NCBI GenBank assembly: GCA_964523395.1
Contig: CAZFXS010000010.1
Coordinates: forward strand, 78,186-142,185
DNA from: JANYJZ01 sp964523395
GTDB lineage: Bacteria; Bacteroidota; Ignavibacteria; UBA10030; SZUA-254
DNA length: 64,000 nucleotides
Reading direction: 5' to 3'
The first letter of the stretch is position 1. Every line of letters starts with the position of its first letter. Made by a program: the position numbers and the translations under genes. The notes below the pieces were generated by a model. That model was not told the origin of the DNA and made no database searches. It saw only the letters and a list, made by a program, of their open reading frames with translations. This document shows, piece after piece, positions 31,302 to 39,937 of the stretch.

Positions 31302-34169
31302 TTAATGTGCTTCCAGCCAGTTCTTCCCAACTCCCACTTCAACTTCAACCGGAACCGATAGCGGCAACGCGTCTTTCATTTTCCTGATCACGATTTTCTT
31401 CAGGTCTTCTTCCTTATTCTTTCTTACTTCAAACACCAGTTCGTCGTGAACCTGTAACAGCATGTTTGCCATATCGGGGGTTTTCAACAATTCTTTGTGG
31501 ATCGCGATCATTGCCAGCTTAATCATATCAGCTGCAGTTCCCTGGATCGGCATGTTGATTGCCTGACGCTCGGCGTTACTGCGGACACTGAAGTTTTTGC
31601 TGGTCAGGTCGGGGAGGAATCTCCTGCGTCCCGCGAGTGTTGAAACATATCCGTCTTTTCTCGCCTTCTCAAGCGTGTCGTTGATGTAGTGTTTGACGTT
31701 GGGAAACCGTTCAAAGTATTTGGTGATGATTTCTTTTGCCTCGCCCTGACTGATATCAAGACGCGTGGAAAGTCCAAACGGCCCAATACCGTACATGATG
31801 CCGAAATTCACTTCTTTCGCTTTGCGGCGCATATCTTTTGTGACCTGATCATTCGCAACGCCAAACACTTTTGCGGCGGTCGTGGTGTGAATGTCCTCGT
31901 TATTTCTGAATGCTTCCGATAACCCTTCATCGCCGGAAATATGCGCCATGACCCGCAGTTCGATCTGGGAATAATCGGCGGAGAGGATCTGCATACCCGG
32001 ACTTCCCGGAATAAATGCCTTGCGTATACTTCTTCCCGCTTCCGTACGTATCGGTATATTCTGAAGATTCGGGTCACTGCTTGAAAGCCGGCCCGTAGCA
32101 GCGACAGTTTGATTGAAGGATGTATGCAATCTCCCGGTGGCGGGATTGATCAGCGCCGGGAGGGCGTCAACATATGTCGACTTTAATTTTTGAAGCTGGC
32201 GGTATTCAAGGAGCTCATTGATGACCGGATGCTCGGACCGTAATGTTTCCAGCACACCAACATCCGTAGAGTATCCGGTTTTTGTTTTGCGGACAACACT
32301 GAGTTTTAATTTCTCAAAGAGAATTTTACTTAACTGCTGTGTTGAGTTGATGTTGAATTCTTCTCCCGCATGCGCGTAAATAACGTTGATCAGTTTTTTC
32401 AGTTGCTTGTCAAGATCGGTGGAAAGTTCCGCAAGGTAGGAAGTATCCAGCGCGACTCCGGTCCGTTCCATTTCAGCGAGAACATTGATTAAAGGAAACT
32501 CGATCGACTCACAGAGCGATGTTATTCGCTGGTCCGAAAGTTTGGAAACAAGCGTTTCGTAGAGCCTGTAGGTAATGTCTGCGTCTTCAGCCGAGTATTC
32601 CGCTATTCTTTCGAGCTCGACATCCTTAATATGTTTTCGTTCCTTACCTGTGCCGGTGAGGTCATCAAAAGTTATTGTCCTGTAATCAAGATGTTCTGCC
32701 GCCATATCGTCCATGTTGTGCCGGCTGTCGGGACGCAATACATAATTGGCAACCATGGTGTCGAATATCGGTCCGCGGACGTGAATCCCCCTGGCCTGGA
32801 GAACGAGCATGTCATACTTAATATTTTGTCCGACTTTTGTTATTGCGGTATCACTGAAAATTGGAGAGAGTCCTTTCAATACCTTTGAAAGCGAAAGAGC
32901 CGGATATTTTTGAACATGTGCGTTGGATTTTTGTGCTGAAGATTTTTCAGAGTCAGAAAAAAGGTCTCCGTGGTTGTCATGGGCGGAGTCATCACGACGG
33001 ACGGCTTGTGGCTGAATGTCGTCTGTGACAGGAATATACCATGCTTCTTTCGGTTTCACCGCGAAAGAAAGCCCAACCAACTCAGCCCGGAGCGGATCTG
33101 TTGATGTCGTCTCAGTGTCAAAGACGAGAACATCTGCCTTGGTAAGTTTCCTTATGAATGTGTCAAAGTCCTTTTCTGAGGTAATGGTATGATATGTATG
33201 TGGTTCGGTGGAAATATCGGAAAGCGTTTTCTCTTGAACCGGCGCCTGTTCTTCAACTTGTTGTGATGATGTGCTTTCCGATAGCTTCTTGGTCAACGAC
33301 CGGAATTCGAGCTTTGTAAAAAGCGAAATGAGCTGGGAAGTATCCTTTGGCTTAGCGTTGAGATGATGAAGATTAACGGACAACGGAACGTTTGTATCAA
33401 TGGTGACGAGTTTTTTGGAAAGCAATGCCTTGTCATGGTTGTCGCGCAATTTTTGCTGAACTCCCTTTTGCGGAATATCGTTTACACGCTCTAAAATGGC
33501 CTCGATTGTGCCATATTCCTGAACAAGAGGGATTGCTGTCTTCTCTCCGATGCCCGGAACGCCGGGGACATTGTCGGATTTATCTCCGATAAGGCCGAGG
33601 ACATCGATAACATATTCAGGAGTTACGCCGAATTTTTCTTTGACGGCTTTTTCATCAAGTACTTCCCATTCATCGCCCTGTTTGCCCGGCTTGTATATTT
33701 TTATTGAGGGAGAGATAAGCTGCATGAAATCCTTGTCGCCGGTGACAAGGTAGGTGAAGATTCCCGCGTGTTCTGCCATGCGTGCGAGGGTTCCCATAAT
33801 ATCATCGGCTTCGTATCCCGGAAGCTCGATGACCGGAACATTAAACGCCCGGACAACATCTTTCAGCATATCCAGTTGTCCCGACATATCTTCCGGCATT
33901 TTTTCCCGTGTCGCTTTGTATGGTTCATACATGATATGCCGGAACGTCGGTTCTTTCGTGTCAAATACTACAGCAATATGGTCCGGTTTGTCATCATCCA
34001 GGATTTTCATGAGCGTGTTGACAAATCCATAGATGGCGCTTGTATTCTCGCCTTTTGAATTAATGAGCGGACGGCTGATAAAAGAAAAGTATGCACGATA
34101 TGCCAGCGCCATGCCGTCGAGAAGGTAGAGGCGTTCAGCGGGAGATTGTCGAACGGTTCGTTTGGACAT
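31302..34169 (-). CDS. polA: DNA polymerase I
   Basis: The 955-residue enzyme has all three activities. The 5'-3' exonuclease domain (about 1-305) carries YLLDGMALAYRAYFSF, PGYEADDIMGTLA and GDKSDNVPGVPGIGEKTA. The 3'-5' proofreading domain (about 335-540) keeps its acidic residues in VLVFDTETTSTDP and YSAEDADITYRLYE. The polymerase domain has motif A DYSQIELRVMAHISGDEGL, motif B RRKAKEVNFGIMYGIGPFGL and motif C LLQVHDELVFEV. The intact proofreading site is worth noting because several lineages lost it. It replaces RNA primers and fills repair gaps. The gene is monocistronic. Confidence 0.97.
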   Translation of the reverse strand: MSKRTVRQSPAERLYLLDGMALAYRAYFSFISRPLINSKGENTSAIYGFVNTLMKILDDDKPDHIAVVFDTKEPTFRHIMYEPYKATREKMPEDMSGQLDMLKDVVRAFNVPVIELPGYEADDIMGTLARMAEHAGIFTYLVTGDKDFMQLISPSIKIYKPGKQGDEWEVLDEKAVKEKFGVTPEYVIDVLGLIGDKSDNVPGVPGIGEKTAIPLVQEYGTIEAILERVNDIPQKGVQQKLRDNHDKALLSKKLVTIDTNVPLSVNLHHLNAKPKDTSQLISLFTKLEFRSLTKKLSESTSSQQVEEQAPVQEKTLSDISTEPHTYHTITSEKDFDTFIRKLTKADVLVFDTETTSTDPLRAELVGLSFAVKPKEAWYIPVTDDIQPQAVRRDDSAHDNHGDLFSDSEKSSAQKSNAHVQKYPALSLSKVLKGLSPIFSDTAITKVGQNIKYDMLVLQARGIHVRGPIFDTMVANYVLRPDSRHNMDDMAAEHLDYRTITFDDLTGTGKERKHIKDVELERIAEYSAEDADITYRLYETLVSKLSDQRITSLCESIEFPLINVLAEMERTGVALDTSYLAELSTDLDKQLKKLINVIYAHAGEEFNINSTQQLSKILFEKLKLSVVRKTKTGYSTDVGVLETLRSEHPVINELLEYRQLQKLKSTYVDALPALINPATGRLHTSFNQTVAATGRLSSSDPNLQNIPIRTEAGRSIRKAFIPGSPGMQILSADYSQIELRVMAHISGDEGLSEAFRNNEDIHTTTAAKVFGVANDQVTKDMRRKAKEVNFGIMYGIGPFGLSTRLDISQGEAKEIITKYFERFPNVKHYINDTLEKARKDGYVSTLAGRRRFLPDLTSKNFSVRSNAERQAINMPIQGTAADMIKLAMIAIHKELLKTPDMANMLLQVHDELVFEVRKNKEEDLKKIVIRKMKDALPLSVPVEVEVGVGKNWLEAH

Positions 34170-34284
34170 AGAATATTATTTGATGAGATAATACAAAAGT
34201 AATGTATGTTTCATGTTCATAGTTTCAAGTTTCAGTCGGGAGATTCATCCGGACATCTGACATCTAATATCTCATAATCTTTCA

Positions 34285-35514
34285 TCATTCCGACATCTCC
34301 ACGGCATCTTTCACCTCAATATGTTCTGCGGATCGTACTTCTGCTAAATATTTCCAGATAACATACGCCATCGTAAAAAAGAGGAGGCTGTTGACCGCAA
34401 AGACCGAGGTAATCCCGAAATGTTCCGCGACCATTCCGCCGGTCAGAGGCCCAAACGTGTTGCCAAGAATTGCAAGGCTTGACGCGATACCGATGAGGCC
34501 GCTCTTTCTGTCGGCGGGGGCGTGAAGATTTGTTAAAGCAAACAATGTGTGGAGAATTCCGCCCCGCGCGAAACCGAGTCCGGCACGGAGTAATCCCAGC
34601 GTAAACAGGCCGGGTACGATCATATGCAACCCGTACGCTGTTCCGGTTCCTGTCAACGCGATGATAAGCGTCTTCTTAAAACCGGTGCGGTCATTTCTTC
34701 TTCCCCACCATGGGGCAGAGAAGACCATAAAAACACCGGAGATCGCAAAGATGATGCCGATGATGGTGGAAAGATATTTCATGTCTGTTTTAAACTGCTC
34801 GATGAATAAAGCAAAAATCGGCTCGATCATTAATGCAGCCGCTTGCGACAAAACGATGGTGAACCCGATAACCTGTAACTGGGGGTTGGTAAACATAAAC
34901 CTGAAATTTTGCAGCACCGATGGTTTCGGGCCGGGTGTCTGTTCAGTGTTGACTTCCTGAATGTATTTGATGATAACAAATCCGCCAATGCAGCAGAGCG
35001 TGGCCGAAATAAAAAAGATATAATGATAATCAATAAGATCGGCAAGAAAACCTCCGATGGGAGGGCCCAGTACCGTGCCGCCCGCCGTCGCGGATTGCAG
35101 GAAACCGAGCGCGTACCCGATTTTTTCTTTTGGAGTAGAAGTGGAAACCAGCGCGAGCGCCGCGGATATAAACCCGCTCACCGCCCCCTGGAAAAAACGG
35201 AACAGTAAAAGCTGGTAGACATCCTGTGATAACCCGACAAGCACCTGCGCGATTCCTAAACCGAAAATAGCGCGGATTACCATCAGTTTTCTTCCGTGCC
35301 TGTCGCCCATCGAGCCCCAGAAGGGAGTTGCGACAAACGCCGAGAGAAACGGCGCGGCAAATACCATTCCGCTCCAGCGCGCTAATTCATTGTCGTCGGA
35401 AACGCCGAGTGATCTGATGAAAAAAGGGAGGAACGGGACGACGAGATTCATGCCGATCATCGCGAGGAATTGAATTCCCCAGAGCACGTAAAGATTTTTT
35501 TTCCATTGATCCAT
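34285..35514 (-). CDS. Major facilitator superfamily (MFS) transporter
   Basis: The 409-residue protein has twelve hydrophobic segments and the MFS motif A-like loop FWGSMGDRHGRKLMVIRAI between TM2 and TM3, with FFQGAVSGFISAALALV in TM4 and VLGPPIGGFLADLIDY in TM5, a drug:H+ antiporter pattern. A second motif A copy, WWGRRNDRTGFKKTLI, opens the C-terminal half. It resembles MdtG/TetA-like multidrug exporters, but the substrate is unknown. It stands alone between polA and the tRNA-Ser locus, with no regulator beside it. Confidence 0.88.
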   Translation of the reverse strand: MDQWKKNLYVLWGIQFLAMIGMNLVVPFLPFFIRSLGVSDDNELARWSGMVFAAPFLSAFVATPFWGSMGDRHGRKLMVIRAIFGLGIAQVLVGLSQDVYQLLLFRFFQGAVSGFISAALALVSTSTPKEKIGYALGFLQSATAGGTVLGPPIGGFLADLIDYHYIFFISATLCCIGGFVIIKYIQEVNTEQTPGPKPSVLQNFRFMFTNPQLQVIGFTIVLSQAAALMIEPIFALFIEQFKTDMKYLSTIIGIIFAISGVFMVFSAPWWGRRNDRTGFKKTLIIALTGTGTAYGLHMIVPGLFTLGLLRAGLGFARGGILHTLFALTNLHAPADRKSGLIGIASSLAILGNTFGPLTGGMVAEHFGITSVFAVNSLLFFTMAYVIWKYLAEVRSAEHIEVKDAVEMSE

Positions 35515-35667
35515 GAGAAGTAGACTAACATACTAAAAATTTTTGTCGATTGCTCTGAATTTTGGATGGAAACATGTCTTTAATACCATCGATTCATTCA
35601 AAATCTTTGAAAGGGTGAGACTGAATCTGGGGTGTTAAAAGAAAGGAATACTAATGCCTCCATGAAG

Positions 35668-35745
35668 CGGAGAGCGAGGGATTCGAACCCCCAAGCCCTT
35701 GCGGACGTTCGCCAAAGGCGAATGCAATAGCCGTTTACAAACTCC
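35668..35745 (-). pseudogene. Degenerate tRNA-Ser copy with a palindrome in place of the anticodon arm
   Basis: Bases 35660-35707 are identical to 35986-36033, that is the T-arm, variable arm and 3' end of tRNA-Ser, and 35723-35735 repeat part of its D-arm. Between them the anticodon stem and loop are replaced by the palindrome TTCGCCTTTGGCGAA (minus strand). The acceptor 5' strand reads GGAGTTTG in place of GGAGAGC, so it cannot pair fully. The last 11 bases of the GIY-YIG gene, including its TAA, are part of this copy. Confidence 0.85.
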
Positions 35746-35989
35746 GTTTCACGATTTCTGCAACTGCTCTTCTACCGGCTCCTGTTTTCAAATACATCTC
35801 CCGTTTCACAGCCTCCGAACGACTTCCATATCTTTCAGTGTAGATACATTTCCATGGCATATACCTCTTAGTTGATCTGACTATGCCTTTGTTATGTCGC
35901 CAGATCCTGTCGGTAAGGTTATTAGTTTGACCGACGTAGGTTTGGCTTGTCGAAGGGGAAAAAAGTATATAAACGTAGAACTCTCCCAT
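35735..35989 (-). CDS. Minimal GIY-YIG nuclease between tRNA-Ser and its degenerate copy
   Basis: The 84-residue protein is a bare GIY-YIG domain: FYVYILFSPSTSQTYVGQTN carries the two-part motif (Y-V-Y and Y-V-G), then LTDRIWRHNKG with the conserved Arg and His, and SRSEAVKREMYLKTGAGRR with the catalytic Glu. Such domains cut DNA in repair and homing enzymes (UvrC, UPF0213/YhbQ, intron endonucleases). The ATG lies only 5 nt behind the 3' end of tRNA-Ser and the stop lies inside the tRNA copy, so the gene fills the space between them almost exactly. It is probably expressed from the tRNA promoter. A similar gene sits behind tRNA-Asp at 42186. A homing-type role is inference. Confidence 0.85.
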   Translation of the reverse strand: MGEFYVYILFSPSTSQTYVGQTNNLTDRIWRHNKGIVRSTKRYMPWKCIYTERYGSRSEAVKREMYLKTGAGRRAVAEIVKRSL

Positions 35990-35993
35990 GAAG

Positions 35994-36076
<83 letters not shown>

Positions 36077-36114
36077 AAACAATCTTGGTATCTGATTTTC
36101 AATAAACGCTGTCT

Positions 36115-36143
36115 AATATAGGAAAATCAGATTGTTTAATCAA
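36115..36143 (-). promoter_or_regulatory. Sigma-70 promoter of tRNA-Ser (TTGATT - 17 bp - TATATT)
   Basis: TTGATT (36138-36143) and TATATT (36115-36120) on the minus strand are 17 bp apart and start transcription about 30 bp before the tRNA. The same hexamers occur before tRNA-Ala at 13176-13204. Confidence 0.75.
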
Positions 36144-36158
36144 GAATATTATCTCGAT

Positions 36159-36298
36159 GGTACTGGCTCATTTTGAATTATAATTCTTAAACGCAGAAAC
36201 GCAGAGCTCGCCGAGTATCGCAAAGTGATTATTTCTCTGCGTTTCTTCGCGCTCTTTGCGACTCTGCGTTGTTCTTATCTTCAAACTGAGCCAGTAAC
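36159..36298. mobile_element. Miniature inverted-repeat element, 140 bp, GGTACTGGCTCA type
   Basis: Ends GGTACTGGCTCATTTTGA and (reversed) GTTACTGGCTCAGTTTGA are inverted repeats. The element is flanked by ATCTCGAT on both sides (36151-36158, 36299-36306). The interior has CGCAGA/TCTGCG inverted repeats. A second copy of the same length lies at 41537-41676. It is non-coding. Confidence 0.88.
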
Positions 36299-36306
36299 AT
36301 CTCGAT

Positions 36307-36418
36307 GGTAGTGTTACAGTTTGATTTTAAGTCATGGTGGTCATGAACCAATTCATGACCGAAAACGAGGTTACTGTCATGGTATGGACCATGACAGCCG
36401 GGAAACTATAACAGTACC
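36307..36418. mobile_element. Miniature inverted-repeat element, 112 bp, GGTACTGTTATAG type
   Basis: Ends GGTAGTGTTACAGTTT and (reversed) GGTACTGTTATAGTTT form imperfect inverted repeats, and the flanks are again ATCTCGAT (36299-36306 and 36419-36426), shared with the neighbouring 140-bp element. Inside, CATGGT/ACCATG and TCATGA motifs form further palindromes. The two elements thus stack in one target site. Confidence 0.85.
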
Positions 36419-36491
36419 ATCTCGATATCAGGTTCTTGGTTCTGCTCGGTTAGGAAAAGAAAATGCGGATTACCCTACAAGAGGTTTGTTA

Positions 36492-37418
36492 TTACTCTAT
36501 TACTTCTTTAACGATATATAATGGTCTGCCCTGAACTTCCTTGTATACTCTGGAAATATACTCGCCGATAATTCCAAGAAACAACAACTGCACAGATCCC
36601 CAGAAGTAAATACTGATAAGAATTGAAGACCAACCCAGGGGAGCAATCCCTGTCAGTTTGCTGATAACGGTGTACGCAAGTCCTCCGAGAAATACCAGCA
36701 CCCCGAGCAATCCCGCCGCGATGCAAAGCTTGATTGGAAAATCGGAAAAAGAAAACAGCGCGTCAAATGCGAGCCGGAACAGCGCGCGCGTTGACATTTT
36801 TGATGAACCAACCGGCCGCTCCGCTCTTTCATATTCCACGTAATGCTGTTTGAAACCGATAAAAAATCTCAGGCCCGGCAGGTAACGGGTTTTTTCCGAA
36901 AGCGAAAGGAGAGAACGGTGAATGCTGGAATTGAAGATGGCAAAGTTTCCCACGTCTTCGTTCGGCTGGAATTTAGCGAAGTCATGGAATACTCTGTGAA
37001 ATAATTTTAGGACAAATCGTTTGGGAAATGATTCTTCTCTCGCGATGCGTTTGCCGTATACTGCGTCGAGTTTCTCGTTGGTCAGCTTTTCATACATCTG
37101 CTTCAGCAATTCCGGCGGGTCTTGTAAATCCCCGTCCATCATCGCGACGTATTCTCCCGTAGCATGCGCCAGGCCGGCCGTGTATGCCGCCTGATGTCCG
37201 AACTTCCGCGAGAGCACGATGATTTTTATCCGGGGTTCATGCTGATGGTGTGCGAATAATTTTTGCAGTCCCTGATCAGTGCTTCCGTCGTCGATGCAAA
37301 TAATTTCGAATTCACGCGTAATGCCTTCAAGTGATTTCACCGAGCGTTCGAGAAGCAAATCGATAACCTTCTCTTCGTTGTGAAGCGGAATGACGAGGCT
37401 GATTATTGGCTTTCCCAT
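36492..37418 (-). CDS. Family 2 glycosyltransferase, polyprenyl-phosphate type (GtrB/DPM1-like)
   Basis: The 308-residue protein has a GT-A catalytic domain (1-225) with ISLVIPLHNEEKVIDLL, IICIDDGSTDQGL and the metal-binding MMDGDLQDPPELLKQM. Two C-terminal membrane helices follow (LCIAAGLLGVLVFLGGLAYT and WGSVQLLFLGIIGEYISRVY), as in GtrB. Such enzymes attach a sugar to undecaprenyl phosphate at the cytoplasmic membrane, which a GT-C enzyme then uses outside. The divergently transcribed multispan TPR protein could be that partner, but this is inference. It could act in cell-wall or glycoprotein modification. Confidence 0.92.
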   Translation of the reverse strand: MGKPIISLVIPLHNEEKVIDLLLERSVKSLEGITREFEIICIDDGSTDQGLQKLFAHHQHEPRIKIIVLSRKFGHQAAYTAGLAHATGEYVAMMDGDLQDPPELLKQMYEKLTNEKLDAVYGKRIAREESFPKRFVLKLFHRVFHDFAKFQPNEDVGNFAIFNSSIHRSLLSLSEKTRYLPGLRFFIGFKQHYVEYERAERPVGSSKMSTRALFRLAFDALFSFSDFPIKLCIAAGLLGVLVFLGGLAYTVISKLTGIAPLGWSSILISIYFWGSVQLLFLGIIGEYISRVYKEVQGRPLYIVKEVIE

Positions 37419-37581
37419 CGTTACATGTTGTTTGTTGCAATTGAATATGGTTTGAATAAACGCGGTTCTTCAACCTGCGTGCGATAAACGTTCTATAGTA
37501 ATGAAAGAAGTGTGAAGAATCAACTGCACTGTAAAGGTGTACTGAGCACGTTGAATTTATCACTCGAATAGTCAACAATAG

Positions 37582-37745
37582 GTCGCCCCGCTGGGGCTTT
37601 TCCTCATTCTTTTTCGCTTTCTACAAACAGGACGTGCCTAACGGGACTTCTGTTATTGAGCTCCGATAGGAGCGAACTGTTTGTAATAAAAGAAATAAAG
37701 AAAAATGGTAAAGCTCCGTCAGGAGCGGCCTCTGTATTCTTCAAC
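37582..37745. repeat. Cluster of short palindromic intergenic repeats (GCTCCG..AGGAGCG type)
   Basis: Three to four diverged copies of a unit of about 30 bp lie in both orientations: GCTCCGATAGGAGCGAACTG (37660), GCTCCGTCAGGAGCGGCC (37713), an inverted copy with CAAACAGGACGTGCCTAACG (37624), and GCCCCGCTGGGGC (37585). Some continue into CTGTTTGTA. Similar repeats are frequent in this supergroup. They fill most of the gap 37419-37802. Confidence 0.6.
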
Positions 37746-37802
37746 AAAAACGAAATGAGCCAGCACCACAAAGGATTCCATTTTTTCATTATATTCATCC
37801 TC

Positions 37803-39773
37803 ATGAATGAAAAGAATACATTGCTGCCGGTCGCGATTCCGGCGGTCATACTTGCCGGATTGAATATATACGGGTTCTTTTTCCCCGGAAGCTTAAACTG
37901 GGGCTTCAACGTGCTCGGATTCCTTCCGCCGTATGTGGTTGGAATGTATATCGTGGCTCTGATGCTGATATTCTTTTTCTATCGTCACCCGGCGATGACG
38001 GCTGCAATTTCAAAAGCAGCAGCGTACGCTGAGACAAAGCCCAAGCTATTTCTCTCCTTGGTGATTGCGCTTTTTTTTATTGCCGCATTCCTTTTCAAAG
38101 TCCAGGCCCCGTTGCTCGGAGATAGTTTTACCTTCATCAAAAATTTTACAGATGTGTTTACGGGCGCAGACCAGCTTGGCATCTGGCATGAACCGTTGGC
38201 GATGTATTTCTTTTATCATATCTTCAACATATTCCAGAGCACAACCGCGCACGACATCATACAGACATTTTTCTGGCTCGATCTGATAATGGGCATCGGT
38301 TACATTATTGTATTATTTAAAATTACACGGGAGCTGTTTGAGGATGCAGGGACCAGGTTACTGGTATTTCTCTGGGTGTTGCTGTTGCCGACCACCGAAT
38401 TCTTTTTCGGATATGTTGAAATTTATGCACTTACACTGTTATGCCTGACGGTGGGGATGTATCTCTCTATTCTTGTACTGAAAGAAAGACTCTCATTTAT
38501 TGTTCTGCCGCCGGTGTATATGCTGCTGTTGCTTATTCATCAGCTGAACGGTCTTCTGGGACTTGCACTGATGTACATAACAATAGTTCAGATTATGAAG
38601 AAAAAATGGAAGCCCGTTGCTGTGGGTGTTTCCATTGCATTTGTGGTCTTGCTGGCTGTCCTTGTTTCCGTTGATTTTACCATGAACCGGATAATAGAGA
38701 AGGGGCCGATTACGCATTTTCTTTCGTTTGGCGGTGATATTTCAATGGTTGATGATTATTCACAGGCATTTCCTGTGTTTTCATTCTTTCATGGCGTGGA
38801 GCTGGTGAACTATCTCATGGTAATGTCGCCATTCGCGTTTGTTCTTCTTACATACATTGTCATTGCTGATTTCCGGTCGTTCAGGAAATCATCTTACTTG
38901 ATTTTTTTTGGAATTATTTCTGTCGCGTATCTTTTGCTGATGTGTGTAGCGAAAATCCAGCAGGGGATGGGGAATGATTGGGATGTCATGGGAGGATATT
39001 TTGTTCCGGTGACAATCTTTGCCGCGCTGTGGTTCACTCAACAAAGGGGGGACTCCGGTTTTATAAAAAATATTCTGACATTCATAGTTTTGATAACCGG
39101 CGTGCACTCATTTCTCTGGTTCTCAATAAACTCCACGATTGAACCAAAGATACAACGCGTCCAAAGTTTCCTTGACCGGAGAATGGTCTCGCACATCGGT
39201 CACTACACCATATCATTACACCTGAGCCGCTACTTTGATTACAGGAATGATTCGCTCCGGCAGGCGGATATCTGGGAGCGGTATACCACATTCTTCCCCG
39301 GCGACCCGAGGGGATATAGAAATACTCTCGAGTATTTACAAGAACTGAAACGGCCTGAGTATGCGCGAGAAGCCCGGGTCTATGAATCCTGGACAGCGAT
39401 AGACAAATCAAATGAAGAGATTCAGCGGAAATATTTCGATCTGTGCAGTAAAGCGGGAACGTTCTATTTCCTCAAAGATTCTGCAGGGGAGGCGTTACGT
39501 TTTTTTGAAAAAGCTGCCGCTCTCAACCCGTCGTCGCCGTTCGCGTTGAATAATTACGGCAGCGCTCTCGCGCGTAATGGCAATGCCTTGCGGGCGATAG
39601 AATATTTTCTCGCCGCGATCAAAGCGGATTCCACCTACTCGAAGGCATATTATAATCTCGGTATGGCGTACGAAGACGCAGGCGAAAAGACGAAATCCAT
39701 TGAGGCGCTTCGCCACGCCGCGAGACTCAATGTCCGGGAAGCGCGTGAATACCTCGAAACCCTGAAGAAGTGA
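37803..39773 (+). CDS. Multispan membrane protein with C-terminal TPR repeats
   Basis: The 656-residue protein has about eleven hydrophobic segments in residues 5-430 (for example YVVGMYIVALMLIFFFYRH, LVLLPTTEFFFGYVEIYALT). A soluble C-terminal part follows with two to three TPR units (EALRFFEKAAALNPSSPFAL, AIEYFLAAIKADSTYSKAYY). The layout resembles GT-C-type glycosyltransferase or O-antigen ligase-like proteins with TPR tails, but no catalytic motif can be confirmed. The open frame extends upstream to 37656 through the palindromic repeats; the ATG at 37803 (MNEKNTLLPV) is preferred, with 37755 as alternative. It is divergent from the GtrB-like gene. Confidence 0.75.
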   Translation: MNEKNTLLPVAIPAVILAGLNIYGFFFPGSLNWGFNVLGFLPPYVVGMYIVALMLIFFFYRHPAMTAAISKAAAYAETKPKLFLSLVIALFFIAAFLFKVQAPLLGDSFTFIKNFTDVFTGADQLGIWHEPLAMYFFYHIFNIFQSTTAHDIIQTFFWLDLIMGIGYIIVLFKITRELFEDAGTRLLVFLWVLLLPTTEFFFGYVEIYALTLLCLTVGMYLSILVLKERLSFIVLPPVYMLLLLIHQLNGLLGLALMYITIVQIMKKKWKPVAVGVSIAFVVLLAVLVSVDFTMNRIIEKGPITHFLSFGGDISMVDDYSQAFPVFSFFHGVELVNYLMVMSPFAFVLLTYIVIADFRSFRKSSYLIFFGIISVAYLLLMCVAKIQQGMGNDWDVMGGYFVPVTIFAALWFTQQRGDSGFIKNILTFIVLITGVHSFLWFSINSTIEPKIQRVQSFLDRRMVSHIGHYTISLHLSRYFDYRNDSLRQADIWERYTTFFPGDPRGYRNTLEYLQELKRPEYAREARVYESWTAIDKSNEEIQRKYFDLCSKAGTFYFLKDSAGEALRFFEKAAALNPSSPFALNNYGSALARNGNALRAIEYFLAAIKADSTYSKAYYNLGMAYEDAGEKTKSIEALRHAARLNVREAREYLETLKK

Positions 39774-39839
39774 AATATCATTGGCGTCTTTCTCAGATGA
39801 CAGACGCTATCGAAGAAAACCCTCAAAACAGAATAAAAT

Positions 39840-39937
39840 AGCCAGAGAGGATTGTAGCGTCAAGACACCTAAGCCTTGACTACAATGTGCATTTACCGTA
39901 TCTTAAATACGAAAAATGCGAATGAACCGTTAAACGA
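39840..39937. other. Inverted repeat upstream of the GvpL/F-like gene
   Basis: ATTGTAG-TCAAG and CTTGA-CTACAAT form an inverted repeat around ACACCTAAGC near 39852-39888. It may end transcription of the preceding gene or be a small repeat element. Nothing else is seen in this gap. Confidence 0.35.

Noticed and set aside
37656..37802. N-terminal extension of the TPR membrane protein
   Set aside because: These codons are read from the palindromic intergenic repeats; the ATG at 37803 begins the membrane-protein-like sequence.
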